Notes: a model not told the origin generated them from the sequence alone. Shown: positions 30,161-44,104, counted from the stretch's first letter. The stretch is 64,000 bases of DNA from a bacterium HR40 (GCA_002898275.1 BEIQ01000002.1:186001-250000), one strand, 5' to 3'. Program-made: numbers and translations.

Positions 30161-30322
30161 GCGGCAGGTCTCCTGGCTCGCGGGTCGCCGCCCCGATCCG
30201 CCTTCCCGGGTCGCCCCAGTGGCCCGATGGATCGGGACTCGCCGCCTACAGTTGCGGGGGCAGCGCCGGCTTTGGCCCGAAGCCGCACCGGCTTCCCTCT
30301 TCGTCCCTCGCGGGAACCGCCA
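30161..30322 (-). promoter_or_regulatory. cobalamin riboswitch
   Basis: Read on the minus strand this segment has all hallmark elements: the upstream GGTTCCCGCGAGGGA region, GGGAAGCCGGTG, CCCGCAACTGT (30248-30258), GCCACTG (30217-30223), GGGAAGG, and the B12 box AGCCAGGAGACCTGCC (30163-30178). Adenosyl- or methylcobalamin binding normally represses the genes downstream. It ends 51 bases before the unknown 102-residue protein gene, so it controls that gene and cobW. No separate terminator helix is obvious, which suggests control at translation start. Confidence 0.95.
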
Positions 30323-30382
30323 TCCGCGCCCTGCTTAGCCCAGTCGGCCCATCGTCGCAACGGGGGCGCCCTGCTCGCGCCG

Positions 30383-31987
30383 TCACGCCCACTCTTCCCG
30401 CGCGAGCCCGCGGCGAACGCTCGCCGGCGGGCCGCCGCGGAAGTCGGCGCGCGGCGCGCCGAACAGAAACCCCTGACCGAAACCGACACCCAGCTCCTCC
30501 ATGGCCCGGCATTCCTCCTCGGTCTCGACGTTCTCCGCGACCACCTGGATGCCGAGTTCTCGGCACAGCTGCACGACCGACCTCACGATGGTCCGCTCGC
30601 GGGGCGAAGCCTGCACCGATTTGGTGAAACTGCCGGCGAGTTTGACGAAATCGGCCGGCAAATAACGGATGTATTGGAAAGCTGCTGCACCGCTTCCAAA
30701 ATCGTCCAGACAGATCATGTGCCCGCGCTCTCGCAGATGCAGGAGAACGCTCCGGGCATGAGCCATGTCGACGAGTGCATGGCTTTCGGTGATTTCGAAC
30801 ATGAGACGGATCGCGTCCACATCGGATTTGGAGAGGATTTGCAAAAGCTCTGCGATGAACCGTGCGTCTTCGATCGAACGGGCAGAGAGATTGGCAGCTA
30901 CCCGCACCTCGGCCGGCGCTTGCCTGAGTTCCGCCAGCACCCGGCGGACGATGCGCAGGTCGAGTTGTCCCACCAACCCGGCCTTCTCCGCGAGCTGCAG
31001 CGTGGCTTCGGGACTCTCGCCCGCCTGCGAGAAGCGGATCAGGGCCTCGAAATGGTGCGCCGTTCGCTCGGGGAGGCGGACGATCGGCTGGAAGACGAGA
31101 GTGAAGCGGAGGTCCTCGATCGAGGCACGGAGGCGATCGAGGCGCTCGAGGGTGGCGCGCAGGTGGGCGTCGAGGGCCGCAGCGAGCGAAGGCGATACCG
31201 CCTCCCGGCCGTGGGCGGCGAAGACGCCGAGCAGGTGCGCGATCGCCTGCGAGAGCTCGCGGATGCCGAAGGTCGGCTCGCTGAGCGGGATGGCGACCGC
31301 GTCGAGAGCGAGCGGGCCGGGCTCCACCACCATCGCGAGGAGGTGGCGCACCTCCTCGCGCAGGTCTTCGCCCGCTGCCTGACCCTCGTGCACCACGGCA
31401 TAACGCCCGGGTGTCAGTTCTGCCGCCATCTGTCCGTCGATCGAACCGGCGCGCAGGACGGCCATCAGCTCGGCGACGAGCTGCGCGCCACACCGACTGG
31501 ACAGCCGATCGAATCCTTTGATGTCGATGAGGCTGAGGTGCGGATCCACCACCCCTTCCGCCTCGGCGAGCAGGCGGTCGAGGGCCGCCACCAGCTGGTC
31601 GCGGCGGAGGAGGGGTGGTCGGGAGAGACCTTCGGCCAACCGAGCGGCCCGCATGTCGGAGAGCGTCACCGCGACGATGTCGGAAGTGGGATCCGCGAGG
31701 GCCCGCAGTCGGGCGATCGCGCCGGTCACCGAGGTCACGACCACCGGACCGACCCGTTTGCCTGCCCGCGCTCGGCGCAGGAGATGGCGCACCAGCAGAT
31801 AATCGTCGGGAGCGAAGAGATGGACCACGGATCGGCCCACGAGCTGCTCGGCGGGAGCTCCCACAAAGAGCCGCGCTGCGCCGGCAGCGAAGCGTACGGC
31901 GTCGTCGTCCCCGACCGCGATCAAGAGATCCGCGGCAGCGAAAGCAAAGGTGACGAAGCTCGCCTGGGACCGTGTCCGACAGCGCAT
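30383..31987 (-). CDS. PAS - degenerate GGDEF - EAL domain protein
   Basis: The 534-residue protein likely degrades cyclic di-GMP. Residues about 15-115 look PAS-like; about 130-265 form a GGDEF-type domain whose signature is lost (ELTPGRYAVV in its place); 295-534 are an EAL domain. EAL catalytic residues are kept: EAL at 314-316, the Asn in VAANLSARS, Glu in FEITES, the DD of CLDDFGSG, Lys in ADFVKLAGSF, Glu in VVAENVETEEE, and GFGQGFLFG. So phosphodiesterase activity is likely. The start at 31987 is preferred; 32017 is possible. It faces away from the coiled-coil gene. Confidence 0.9.
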   Translation of the reverse strand: MRCRTRSQASFVTFAFAAADLLIAVGDDDAVRFAAGAARLFVGAPAEQLVGRSVVHLFAPDDYLLVRHLLRRARAGKRVGPVVVTSVTGAIARLRALADPTSDIVAVTLSDMRAARLAEGLSRPPLLRRDQLVAALDRLLAEAEGVVDPHLSLIDIKGFDRLSSRCGAQLVAELMAVLRAGSIDGQMAAELTPGRYAVVHEGQAAGEDLREEVRHLLAMVVEPGPLALDAVAIPLSEPTFGIRELSQAIAHLLGVFAAHGREAVSPSLAAALDAHLRATLERLDRLRASIEDLRFTLVFQPIVRLPERTAHHFEALIRFSQAGESPEATLQLAEKAGLVGQLDLRIVRRVLAELRQAPAEVRVAANLSARSIEDARFIAELLQILSKSDVDAIRLMFEITESHALVDMAHARSVLLHLRERGHMICLDDFGSGAAAFQYIRYLPADFVKLAGSFTKSVQASPRERTIVRSVVQLCRELGIQVVAENVETEEECRAMEELGVGFGQGFLFGAPRADFRGGPPASVRRGLAREEWA

Positions 31988-32211
31988 CGCTCTGGGGCCA
32001 GCCGGGACGCGCGGCAAGATCCATCACCACGGGTGAAGACGCCGTTAACGACGAGTCTCGGGGTACCGTACCGCGGGCCGTTTGGCCTCGGCGCCCCGAC
32101 CCGCCTTTGGGGGCTTGCCGAAAGCCGCCAGCACGGCGACAAGCCGGGCAGCGCAGGGAGCGGGCGGCCTCGACGCCGGTTCGGGCAGAGCGGATAGGGA
32201 AGGACGGCGCC

Positions 32212-33252
32212 ATGTGGCGGTTCGTCGATCGCGACATCTACGAGCGGCAGCCGAGCGGCATCCGCATCATTCCCCTTCCGCGCCGCACGCAAATCCTGAT
32301 GGCCGCCGGGCTTGCCGCCCTGGTCGGGCTGTCGCTGCTGCTGCTGGCGGCCACTGTCGGGCTGTTCGTGCTCTGGCGGCAGCAGACGGCCGCCACCCAA
32401 CAGCTGCAGCGCGAAACTGCACCCGTCGCGGAACGGGTCGCCGCCGCCGTCGCCCGGGCGACGCGGGAACTGGAGGAGGAGCGAGCCCGTTTGCAGCAGA
32501 GGCTCGCCCAGCTGGAAGCGGATCTGCGGCGCACCCGCGAGACCCTGGAGACCCGTCTCCAGGCAGCGGAACTGCACGCCGCCCAGCTCGCGAAGGAGCG
32601 CGACACCCTCGCCTCCGAGCGGGCGGAGCTTGCAGCGCGCCTGGAGCGGTTGAGCCTGCGCGTGGCCGAAATGCCGGCAGGAGAGGGCGCGACGACAGCC
32701 GGCAGGGCAGCGCGGGAGGACGACGGCAGCCCCGAGCGTCTCCGTCATCGGGCGATACTCGAGGGGCTGCGGCGGCACCTCAACGCCGCCCTCCTGGCGG
32801 CAGCTCTGGCGCGCCGGGAGCGAGAGCGGAACCTGGCGAGGAGCCCGTCGGACGCCGGCGCCCCCACAAGCTCCGGGTACCCGCCGCAAGTCGAGGCCGA
32901 GCTCGCAGAGTTGCGCGCCCAGCGCGATCGGATGGCACAGGAGGCAGCCTCGCTGCGGACGAGGCTCGCCGAGCTCGAACGGTCGAACGCGGCGGCTCGC
33001 GATCCGAGCCGCGGCGGCGAGGCTGTGGCCGCCGCGCTCGCCCGCGCGGAGGCCGCCGAGGCGGCTGCGGCGACCCTGGCTGCCGACCTCGAAGCGGCGC
33101 GGCGCAAGATCCGCGAGCTCGAGCAACGGATCCTCTCGCCTGCGGGCGAGCTGCCGACCGCGGAGGACGATGGCGAGCCTTCCCGCACCCTCTCCGCAGG
33201 AGGGCTCTTCGGCACGCTCGCGCCGCAGCCGCCACGGCCCGCTCCGCGATGA
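32212..33252 (+). CDS. membrane-anchored coiled-coil protein of unknown function
   Basis: The 346-residue protein starts MWRFVDRDIY behind AGGGAAGGA. A membrane helix spans about residues 30-56 (MAAGLAALVGLSLLLLAATVGLFVLW), and the rest is mostly heptad-patterned coiled coil rich in Ala, Arg and Glu (for example LEADLRRTRETLETRLQAAEL), with a low-complexity break near 160-185. It probably has the coiled coil in the periplasm or cytoplasm anchored at the inner membrane; a division or envelope scaffold is a guess. The stop overlaps the next gene's ATG as ATGA. Confidence 0.8.
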   Translation: MWRFVDRDIYERQPSGIRIIPLPRRTQILMAAGLAALVGLSLLLLAATVGLFVLWRQQTAATQQLQRETAPVAERVAAAVARATRELEEERARLQQRLAQLEADLRRTRETLETRLQAAELHAAQLAKERDTLASERAELAARLERLSLRVAEMPAGEGATTAGRAAREDDGSPERLRHRAILEGLRRHLNAALLAAALARRERERNLARSPSDAGAPTSSGYPPQVEAELAELRAQRDRMAQEAASLRTRLAELERSNAAARDPSRGGEAVAAALARAEAAEAAAATLAADLEAARRKIRELEQRILSPAGELPTAEDDGEPSRTLSAGGLFGTLAPQPPRPAPR

Positions 33253-34316
33253 GGAAGGAGACGCGCATCGACCATCTCGACACCCCGGCGGTTTTGATCG
33301 ACCTCGAGCGGGTCGGCCACAATCTGTTGCGCTGGCAGCAGCATTGCGATCGCCACGGCCTCGCCAATCGTTCGCACATCAAAACCCACAAACTCGTCCG
33401 TTTCGCGCGGCGCCAGATCGAGCTGGGCGCGGTCGGCATCTGCTGCCAGAAGCTGGGCGAGGCCGAGGTGATGGCGGATGGCGGCATCGACGACATCTTC
33501 GTGCCCTACAACCTCGTCGGCAGGGCGAAGCTCGCGCGAGCGGTGGCGCTCGCCCGCCGGATACGGCTCGCCGTGGGCTGCGACAGTGCGGAGGTAGCGA
33601 AAGGGCTGTCGGCTGCCTTCTCGGCAGCCGGGCTCGAGATCGAGGTCAGGATCGAGTGCGATACGGGAGCCCGACGTTGCGGGGTCGCGGACCCCGAAAG
33701 CGCCCTCGCCCTCGCCCGTCTCGTCGACCGTCTGCCGGGACTCCGCTTCGGCGGCCTGTTCACCTATCCGCCGCCGGGCGCCACGGCCGCGGTCGCGACT
33801 TTCTTCGCCCGCTGCCGCGAGCTCTTTTCGACCGCGGGTCTACCGCTGCCGCTACTGTCGAGCGGCGGCACCCCGGATATGTGGCGGGCACAGGAAGCGG
33901 TGGGGGTGGGCGAGCATCGCGCGGGGACGTACATCTACTACGATTGCATGCAGATCGCGGCGGGAGCGGCCCGCCTCGAGGATTGTGCCCTCACGGTGCT
34001 GACCACGGTGGTGAGCCGGCCCGCGCCGGATCGGTGCATCCTGGATGCCGGTTCGAAGACACTCTCGGCCGATCGCAGTCCCGGACACCACGGCCTCGTC
34101 CTCGAATACCCCAGGGCACGGATCGTCCGGCTGAGCGAGGAGCACGCCCACGTCGATCTTTCGGACTCGCCAGAGCGGCCGCGAATCGGGGAGCGCGTGC
34201 GAGTGGTCCCGGCCCATGTCTGCCTGGTGAGCAATCTCGCCGACCGCGTCTTCGGAACGGTCGGCGACGAGGTGGAATGGGACTCGGCCGTCGATGCCCG
34301 CGGGCGCGTGGTTTGA
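33249..34316 (+). CDS. D-threonine aldolase / D-serine dehydratase-like PLP enzyme
   Basis: The 355-residue protein is a fold-type III PLP enzyme. The Lys in SHIKTHK (Lys45 of the HxKTHK motif) should hold PLP; DTGARRCG and LSSGGTPDM are further family marks. A metal site typical of D-threonine aldolases and DSD1 is suggested by the late EEHAHVDLS and PAHVCLVSNL (His and Cys). The family splits D-threonine to glycine and acetaldehyde or deaminates D-serine. Substrate is not certain. It is translated by coupling from the coiled-coil gene, a pairing I cannot explain. Confidence 0.87.
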   Translation: MRKETRIDHLDTPAVLIDLERVGHNLLRWQQHCDRHGLANRSHIKTHKLVRFARRQIELGAVGICCQKLGEAEVMADGGIDDIFVPYNLVGRAKLARAVALARRIRLAVGCDSAEVAKGLSAAFSAAGLEIEVRIECDTGARRCGVADPESALALARLVDRLPGLRFGGLFTYPPPGATAAVATFFARCRELFSTAGLPLPLLSSGGTPDMWRAQEAVGVGEHRAGTYIYYDCMQIAAGAARLEDCALTVLTTVVSRPAPDRCILDAGSKTLSADRSPGHHGLVLEYPRARIVRLSEEHAHVDLSDSPERPRIGERVRVVPAHVCLVSNLADRVFGTVGDEVEWDSAVDARGRVV

Positions 34317-34320
34317 GTCT

Positions 34321-35163
34321 TCAGTGGGCGAACAACACGGGCACGGTCATGTGCTCGAGCACATACTGGGTGGTGCCACCGAAGATGATTTCGCGCAGCC
34401 GCGAATGGCCGTAGCCACCCATCACCAGCATGTCGGCTCCCTCGTCGGCGGCATGGCTCAGAATGACGTCGGCGACGTCCAGACCCCCGCTTTCGATGTC
34501 CTTCACTTCCACCGCAATGCCGTGGTGGGCGAGGTGCGCTGCCATGTCGGCGCCGGCGATCGGCCCGACGCGACCGCCGAGGCTCTGCGGATCGACGACG
34601 GTGACGAGCACCCGTTTTGCTTTCTCCAGAAACGGAATGGCATCGTTGATGGCACGGGCCGCCTCGCGCGAGCCGTCCCAACAGCAGATCACCGTCTCGG
34701 GCGGCATGGCGCGAGCGCCAATGTAGGGAACGACCAGTGCCGGTCGGCCGGAGTGCATGAACGCGGATTCCACCAGAAGCGCCTGGTCGGCAGTATTTTC
34801 CTCCGGATCCGGCTGGCCGACGACGACGAGATCGGCATGCCGGCCGTGCCGCGCGAACAGCACCGGCAGTCGGTCGATCGGGGCGATCTCGCGCCGCCGC
34901 TCGACCGGTCGAGCGAATCGTCCCGCCCGTTCGTCCACCCGGGAGAGCAGGGCATCCGCTTCCTCTTCCGCTCGCCGGCGCTGCTGTTCCAGGATCTCGG
35001 GCGGGATGTTCACCCCGACCGCGGCCGGAATGTAGGGCTCGGGCACGAGCGCGAGCGCCACGAGATGCGCATCCCACGCATCCGCGAGGGCGAGGGTCGC
35101 ATCGATTCGGGCCGTGCTCCCGCGCCCGCCGTCCACCAGCAGCAGAATGTCCCTGATCGCCAT
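34321..35163 (-). CDS. universal stress protein with two UspA domains
   Basis: The 280-residue protein has two tandem Usp domains. The second is clearer, with VMGGYGHSRLREIIFGGTTQYVLEHMTVPVLFAH, the ATP-binding Gx2Gx9G(S/T) type motif plus the usual end. The first has VVVGQPDP in place of that motif and probably does not bind ATP. Such proteins are linked to stress survival. It converges with the D-threonine aldolase-like gene four bases away. The ATG at 35163 has a GGAGG ribosome site; the 5' leader has a short CGCCTCC/GGAGGCG inverted repeat at 35184-35211. Confidence 0.9.
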   Translation of the reverse strand: MAIRDILLLVDGGRGSTARIDATLALADAWDAHLVALALVPEPYIPAAVGVNIPPEILEQQRRRAEEEADALLSRVDERAGRFARPVERRREIAPIDRLPVLFARHGRHADLVVVGQPDPEENTADQALLVESAFMHSGRPALVVPYIGARAMPPETVICCWDGSREAARAINDAIPFLEKAKRVLVTVVDPQSLGGRVGPIAGADMAAHLAHHGIAVEVKDIESGGLDVADVILSHAADEGADMLVMGGYGHSRLREIIFGGTTQYVLEHMTVPVLFAH

Positions 35164-35244
35164 GGATGCCCCCTCCGGGTCGGCGCCTCCGCCGTCACAC
35201 ATAAGGAGGCGGAAGGGCAGGCGGAAGAGGTGTGGCGTCCCGTC

Positions 35245-35679
35245 TCACACGACTGCTGCGCCTTTCCCACGCCCCGAGCGATTGCCCGCCCCTTGCCGCT
35301 CGGGCAACGCGCGCTCGGCCACGGTACGGGCGAGAGCCGTGAGCGCCGCCCGCACCGTCTCGTCGTCGATCGCCTCGAAGGCGCGCACGAGCTCCACTGT
35401 CCGCCGCGAGCTCGCGGCCCCTGGCGCCGGGTCCGGGGTATCCTCGTCGTCGTCGCCGAAGCCCAGGAAGAACCAGTCGACCGGGACCTCGAGCCGCCTG
35501 GCGATGCGCAGCAGCGTGCCGGCGCTCACGCGATTGGCTCCCGATTCGTACTTCTGCACCTGCTGATAGGAGCAGCCGATCGCCGCTGCCAGCTCCTCCT
35601 GAGTGAGGCCGAGACGGGTGCGGCGACGGCGGATACGTTCACCTATATACTGCTCGAGCGACGACGGACGCCTGGTCAC
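35245..35679 (-). CDS. XRE-family transcriptional regulator
   Basis: The 144-residue protein has an N-terminal helix-turn-helix (about residues 12-68) with RIRRRRTRLGLTQEELAAAIGCSYQQVQKYESGANRVSAGTLLRIARRLEVPVDWFF, a fit to a class common in alphaproteobacteria. The remainder is acidic then basic with no ligand domain. It starts at GTG 35679 and is divergent from bamD with 101 bases between. Targets are unknown; self-control or bamD control is possible. Confidence 0.9.
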   Translation of the reverse strand: MTRRPSSLEQYIGERIRRRRTRLGLTQEELAAAIGCSYQQVQKYESGANRVSAGTLLRIARRLEVPVDWFFLGFGDDDEDTPDPAPGAASSRRTVELVRAFEAIDDETVRAALTALARTVAERALPERQGAGNRSGRGKGAAVV

Positions 35680-35780
35680 AGCGCATACCCCGCACCCGGG
35701 AAGCAGATGCCGGTCGGGCCCTGCCGCGCCGAACCTGCAAGGTGTCCGCCGGCCCCGCCAACCTAGCCGGAAGGTGGAAC

Positions 35781-40731
<4,951 letters not shown>

Positions 40732-40738
40732 GGGGGAA

Positions 40739-42526
40739 TCACAGAGGCCGGCAGGCGGCCTCGAGCCACTCGCGCACGTCCCGCTCGAGATGGGGGGCGA
40801 GGCTCTCGACGACCCGCGCGTGATAGGCATCGAGCCAGGCGCGGGCGTTGGCAGGCAGCTCGTCCTTGAGCACGAGGCGGCGATCGATGGGCACGAGCGT
40901 GAGCGTGTCGAAGCCGAGCATGCGCCGTTCGGCTCCGGGAATCTCTCCCATCTCGCGCACCACCATCAAGTTCTCGATGCGAATCCCGTAGGCGCCAGCG
41001 CGATAGTACCCGGGCTCGTTCGAGACGATCATGCCCGGCTCGAGAGGAACGTTCGCCGACTGGCGGGCGATGCGCTGCGGCCCCTCGTGCACGCAGAGAT
41101 AGGCGCCGACGCCGTGGCCGGTGCCGTGGTCGTAGTCGAGGCCGCTCTTCCAAAGCGGCAGCCGTGCGATGGCATCGAGCTGCCCACCGCTCGTCCCGTC
41201 CGGAAAGAGGCAGGTCGCGAGGTCGATGTGACCGGCGAGCACCCGGGTGAAATGCCGACACATCTCCTCCGTCGGTTCACCGAGGGCGATCGTGCGGGTG
41301 ACGTCGGTGGTGGCATCGAGATAGTGGCCACCCGAATCGACGAGGAGCAGCGAGCCGGGAACCAAGCGCCGCTCGCTTTTCTCCTCCACCCGATAGTGGA
41401 CGATCGCGCCATTCGGCCCGAAGCCGGCGATGGTCTCGAAGCTCGGACCGCGGAAAAGCGGATCGCGCTTCCGCTCCTCGAGGATGCGCCGGGCGACGTC
41501 CCGTTCGCCGACCGAACCGTCGAGAGGAATCTGCGACAGCCAATGGAGAAAGCGCACCATGGCGAGTCCGTCGCGCCGGTGCGCACGCCGCGCTCCTTCG
41601 ATCTCGGTCGGGTTCTTCTTGGCCTTGGCGAGCGGGATCGGATCGACGCCCTCGATCACTTCGGCCCCGGCCGCACGAAGCCGATCGGCAAATCCGACCT
41701 GCACCCGCTCGGGATCGACCAGCACCACCGCGCCTTCCCGCCCCAGCCGATCGAGAGCGGGAAGGAGGTCGTCATAGTCCCGCACCTCGACTGCAGGCTC
41801 GGCAAAGCCCGAATCGCGGAGCTTCCGCGGATCGACGAACCATCGACAGTGCCCGTCGCGGTGCAACAACAGATGGCTCAAAACGAGCGGATTGAAGGGG
41901 ATGTCGCCGCCGCGCACGTTCAAGAGCCAGGCGATGCTGTCGCAAGCGGAGACGAGGAGCCAATCGGCCCCTGCCCGTTCCACCGCCGCACCCATTCGCC
42001 GGCGTTTGTCGAGGCTGCTCTCGCCGGCGAATTCCTCGGGCCACGGCACCACCGTCGCGGCAGGTCGGGGCGGCCGGTCGGTCCACACCGCATCGACCGG
42101 ATCGGGAACGAGCGGCACGGGCCGACCTCGCCGGCCGATCGCTCGCTCGAGCCGCTCGAGCTGCCGGCGGGTGAGCAGGAAAGGATCGTAGCCAAGCCGG
42201 CCGCCCGGCGGCAAATGGGCAGCGACCCATTCGTGCGGCCGGTCGTGGACGAGGTGCAGCGGCTCGAACAAGCTCGGATCCACCTCGTCGCGCACCTGCA
42301 GCGTGTAACGGCCATCGACGAAGATCGCCGCACGCTCGGGCAGCACCACCACGAGCGCTGCCGACCCGGTAAATCCCGTGAGCCAGGCCACCCGCTCCTC
42401 GTGCGGCGGCAAATATTCACTGCCGTGCGGATCGGTCCGCGGCAGCCACAGCCCGTCGCAGCCGCGCCGGGCGAGCTCGGCGCGCAGGGCCGAAAGCCGC
42501 GCCGCGTGAACCGAAGGCGCACTCAC
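40739..42526 (-). CDS. pepP: Xaa-Pro aminopeptidase, M24 family
   Basis: The 595-residue enzyme removes N-terminal residues ahead of proline. It has two creatinase-like N-terminal domains and the C-terminal pita-bread domain with metal ligands: Asp in VDSGGHYLDATTDVTR, His in GTGHGVGAYL, Glu in SNEPGYY and Glu in RIENLMVV. The large three-domain form resembles eukaryotic-type aminopeptidase P1 and related bacterial enzymes. The GTG at 42526 overlaps the upstream luxR-type gene's stop by four bases (GTGA), so the two are coupled. Confidence 0.95.
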   Translation of the reverse strand: MSAPSVHAARLSALRAELARRGCDGLWLPRTDPHGSEYLPPHEERVAWLTGFTGSAALVVVLPERAAIFVDGRYTLQVRDEVDPSLFEPLHLVHDRPHEWVAAHLPPGGRLGYDPFLLTRRQLERLERAIGRRGRPVPLVPDPVDAVWTDRPPRPAATVVPWPEEFAGESSLDKRRRMGAAVERAGADWLLVSACDSIAWLLNVRGGDIPFNPLVLSHLLLHRDGHCRWFVDPRKLRDSGFAEPAVEVRDYDDLLPALDRLGREGAVVLVDPERVQVGFADRLRAAGAEVIEGVDPIPLAKAKKNPTEIEGARRAHRRDGLAMVRFLHWLSQIPLDGSVGERDVARRILEERKRDPLFRGPSFETIAGFGPNGAIVHYRVEEKSERRLVPGSLLLVDSGGHYLDATTDVTRTIALGEPTEEMCRHFTRVLAGHIDLATCLFPDGTSGGQLDAIARLPLWKSGLDYDHGTGHGVGAYLCVHEGPQRIARQSANVPLEPGMIVSNEPGYYRAGAYGIRIENLMVVREMGEIPGAERRMLGFDTLTLVPIDRRLVLKDELPANARAWLDAYHARVVESLAPHLERDVREWLEAACRPL

Positions 42527-43503
42527 GCGGAGCCTCCGCGGCGACGGCGCTCGGCTTCCAACCAGCGGCCCCAACGCTCGTAGGCGAGCCGTACGAGCTC
42601 GAGACGACTGCTCACGCCGAGCCGTTGCATGAGGATGCGCAAGTGCGCCTTCACCGTGGGTGCCGCGATCCCGAGCTGGGCCGCGATCTCGCGCGTACCC
42701 TCGATTCCGGAAGCCAGCATGTAGACGATATCCGCCTGCCGATGGGTGAGCTCGTCGGGAACGGCCGCCACGCCGGCCGTCGCCGGGGGATCCGACCGCT
42801 CCCCTGCGGCTCTTTGCCGTGCCGCGAGCAGGGCGAAGAGGTCGGCATAGCCCGAGAACAGTTCCAATTGCCAGGCATCGGGCGCCGTGTCGGGTTCGAG
42901 CAGGATCTCGAGGGCGAGCGGCTCCCCGCTGGCCTCGACGGGAAACCCCAGGCGCAATTGCACCGCTCCCCCTGCCCCGAGCTCCTCGCCGGCCGCTTCG
43001 ACCACGAAGGACCGCTTCGCGGTCCCTCCGCCCTGCGGCGAGCGGGCCGATCCGTCCTCCCGGGCCGCCAGCCGTACCGCTTGCACCTCGGGCAGGGTGG
43101 CGAGCTGCGCGAGTGCAGCCTCCCGAGCGCGCGCGGGCTCGGCCTCCTCGCTGTGCGCCCACAGGGCGGTGAACGCCTCGAGCTCGCGCAAGCGGGATGC
43201 CGCCGGCCCGTCGAAGGCCATGGGACGGAGCGCCCGGCCCTCGATCTCCGCCGCCTCGCCGCTGCGGCGGCCGAGCCGCAGCAACAGGTAGAGGGGGCGC
43301 GGATCCTCCGGCGCGCATGCGAGGCCGAGCCGTTGCTGTCCGCCGCGCGCCGCCTTTCCGAACGCGGCGATGGCGGCCTGCACGCAGGCGCGCATCCCCT
43401 CCTCCTCGCACAGGGCGAGCAGCGCCGCTCCCCCTTCGACCGGACGGATGCGCCCGCCGGGTTCGATCTCGATGCGGAAATGCGCCTGTTCGGCGGCGGG
43501 CAA
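42523..43503 (-). CDS. LuxR-family regulator with unknown N-terminal domain
   Basis: The 326-residue protein ends in a LuxR-type helix-turn-helix (about residues 250-310): LTHRQADIVYMLASGIEGTREIAAQLGIAAPTVKAHLRILMQRLGVSSR. The first 240 residues do not match an acyl-homoserine lactone or receiver domain that I know; they are Ala/Leu/Glu-rich and contain two possible beta-rich segments. The start is a TTG at 43503 with a weak GAGG site overlapping the infC stop region. It lies seven bases after infC and is coupled to pepP. Confidence 0.85.
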   Translation of the reverse strand: MPAAEQAHFRIEIEPGGRIRPVEGGAALLALCEEEGMRACVQAAIAAFGKAARGGQQRLGLACAPEDPRPLYLLLRLGRRSGEAAEIEGRALRPMAFDGPAASRLRELEAFTALWAHSEEAEPARAREAALAQLATLPEVQAVRLAAREDGSARSPQGGGTAKRSFVVEAAGEELGAGGAVQLRLGFPVEASGEPLALEILLEPDTAPDAWQLELFSGYADLFALLAARQRAAGERSDPPATAGVAAVPDELTHRQADIVYMLASGIEGTREIAAQLGIAAPTVKAHLRILMQRLGVSSRLELVRLAYERWGRWLEAERRRRGGSA

Positions 43504-43510
43504 CGAACCT

Positions 43511-44032
43511 CTACCTCACAGGTGCCATCACCATCACCATCTGTCGGCCCTCGAGCTTCGGCGTCTGTTCGATCTTGGCGAGATCGCCGACGTCGTCCTT
43601 CACTCGCTCGAACAGCCGCATGGCGATATCCTGGTGGGCCACCTCGCGCCCGCGGAAGCGCAAAGTGACCTTGACCTTGTCGCCTTCGGCCAGAAAGTCG
43701 CGCACTTTCTTCATCTTGATGCGATAGTCGTTCTCGTCGATGTTCGGCCGCATCTTGATTTCTTTGACTTCGATCACTCTTTGCTTCTTGCGCGCGGCAC
43801 TGGCCTTCTTCTGCTGCTCGTACTTGAACTTCCCATAGTCCATGATCTTGCAGACCGGCGGGGTGGCAGTCGGTGCTACCTCTACCAGATCCAGCCCCGC
43901 CTGGGCGGCCCGCTCGAGGGCCACGGCCAGGGGCACGATGCCGACCATCGTGCCGTTCTCGTCGATCAGACGCACCTGGCGCGCGTCGATCTGTTCGTTG
44001 ATGCGGTACTCCTCGCGTGTCTGTGCTGCCAT
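43511..44032 (-). CDS. infC: translation initiation factor IF-3
   Basis: IF-3 binds the 30S subunit, checks start-codon pairing and keeps subunits apart. The 173-residue protein has the N-terminal domain ([46 protein letters not shown]) and the C-terminal domain ([48 protein letters not shown]). The ATG at 44032 is chosen; a GTG at 44080 lies in the leader hairpin. The GGAGG site is 13 bases from this ATG, longer than usual. No rpmI-rplT follows; a luxR-type gene does. Confidence 0.96.
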   Translation of the reverse strand: MAAQTREEYRINEQIDARQVRLIDENGTMVGIVPLAVALERAAQAGLDLVEVAPTATPPVCKIMDYGKFKYEQQKKASAARKKQRVIEVKEIKMRPNIDENDYRIKMKKVRDFLAEGDKVKVTLRFRGREVAHQDIAMRLFERVKDDVGDLAKIEQTPKLEGRQMVMVMAPVR

Positions 44033-44064
44033 TAAGGGCGGCCAACCTCCATAGTTCGGTTCAG

Positions 44065-44098
44065 GGGTGCGCACCACCACATGGCTGCCCGCGCACCC
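44065..44098 (-). promoter_or_regulatory. infC leader stem-loop
   Basis: Perfect eight-base inverted repeat GGGTGCGC (44065-44072 and complement 44091-44098) with an 18-base loop. Read with the candidate promoter just upstream, it would form at the very 5' end of the infC mRNA, 33 bases ahead of the ATG. This could protect the mRNA or control IF-3 production. Confidence 0.45.
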
Positions 44099-44104
44099 GC
44101 ACGC

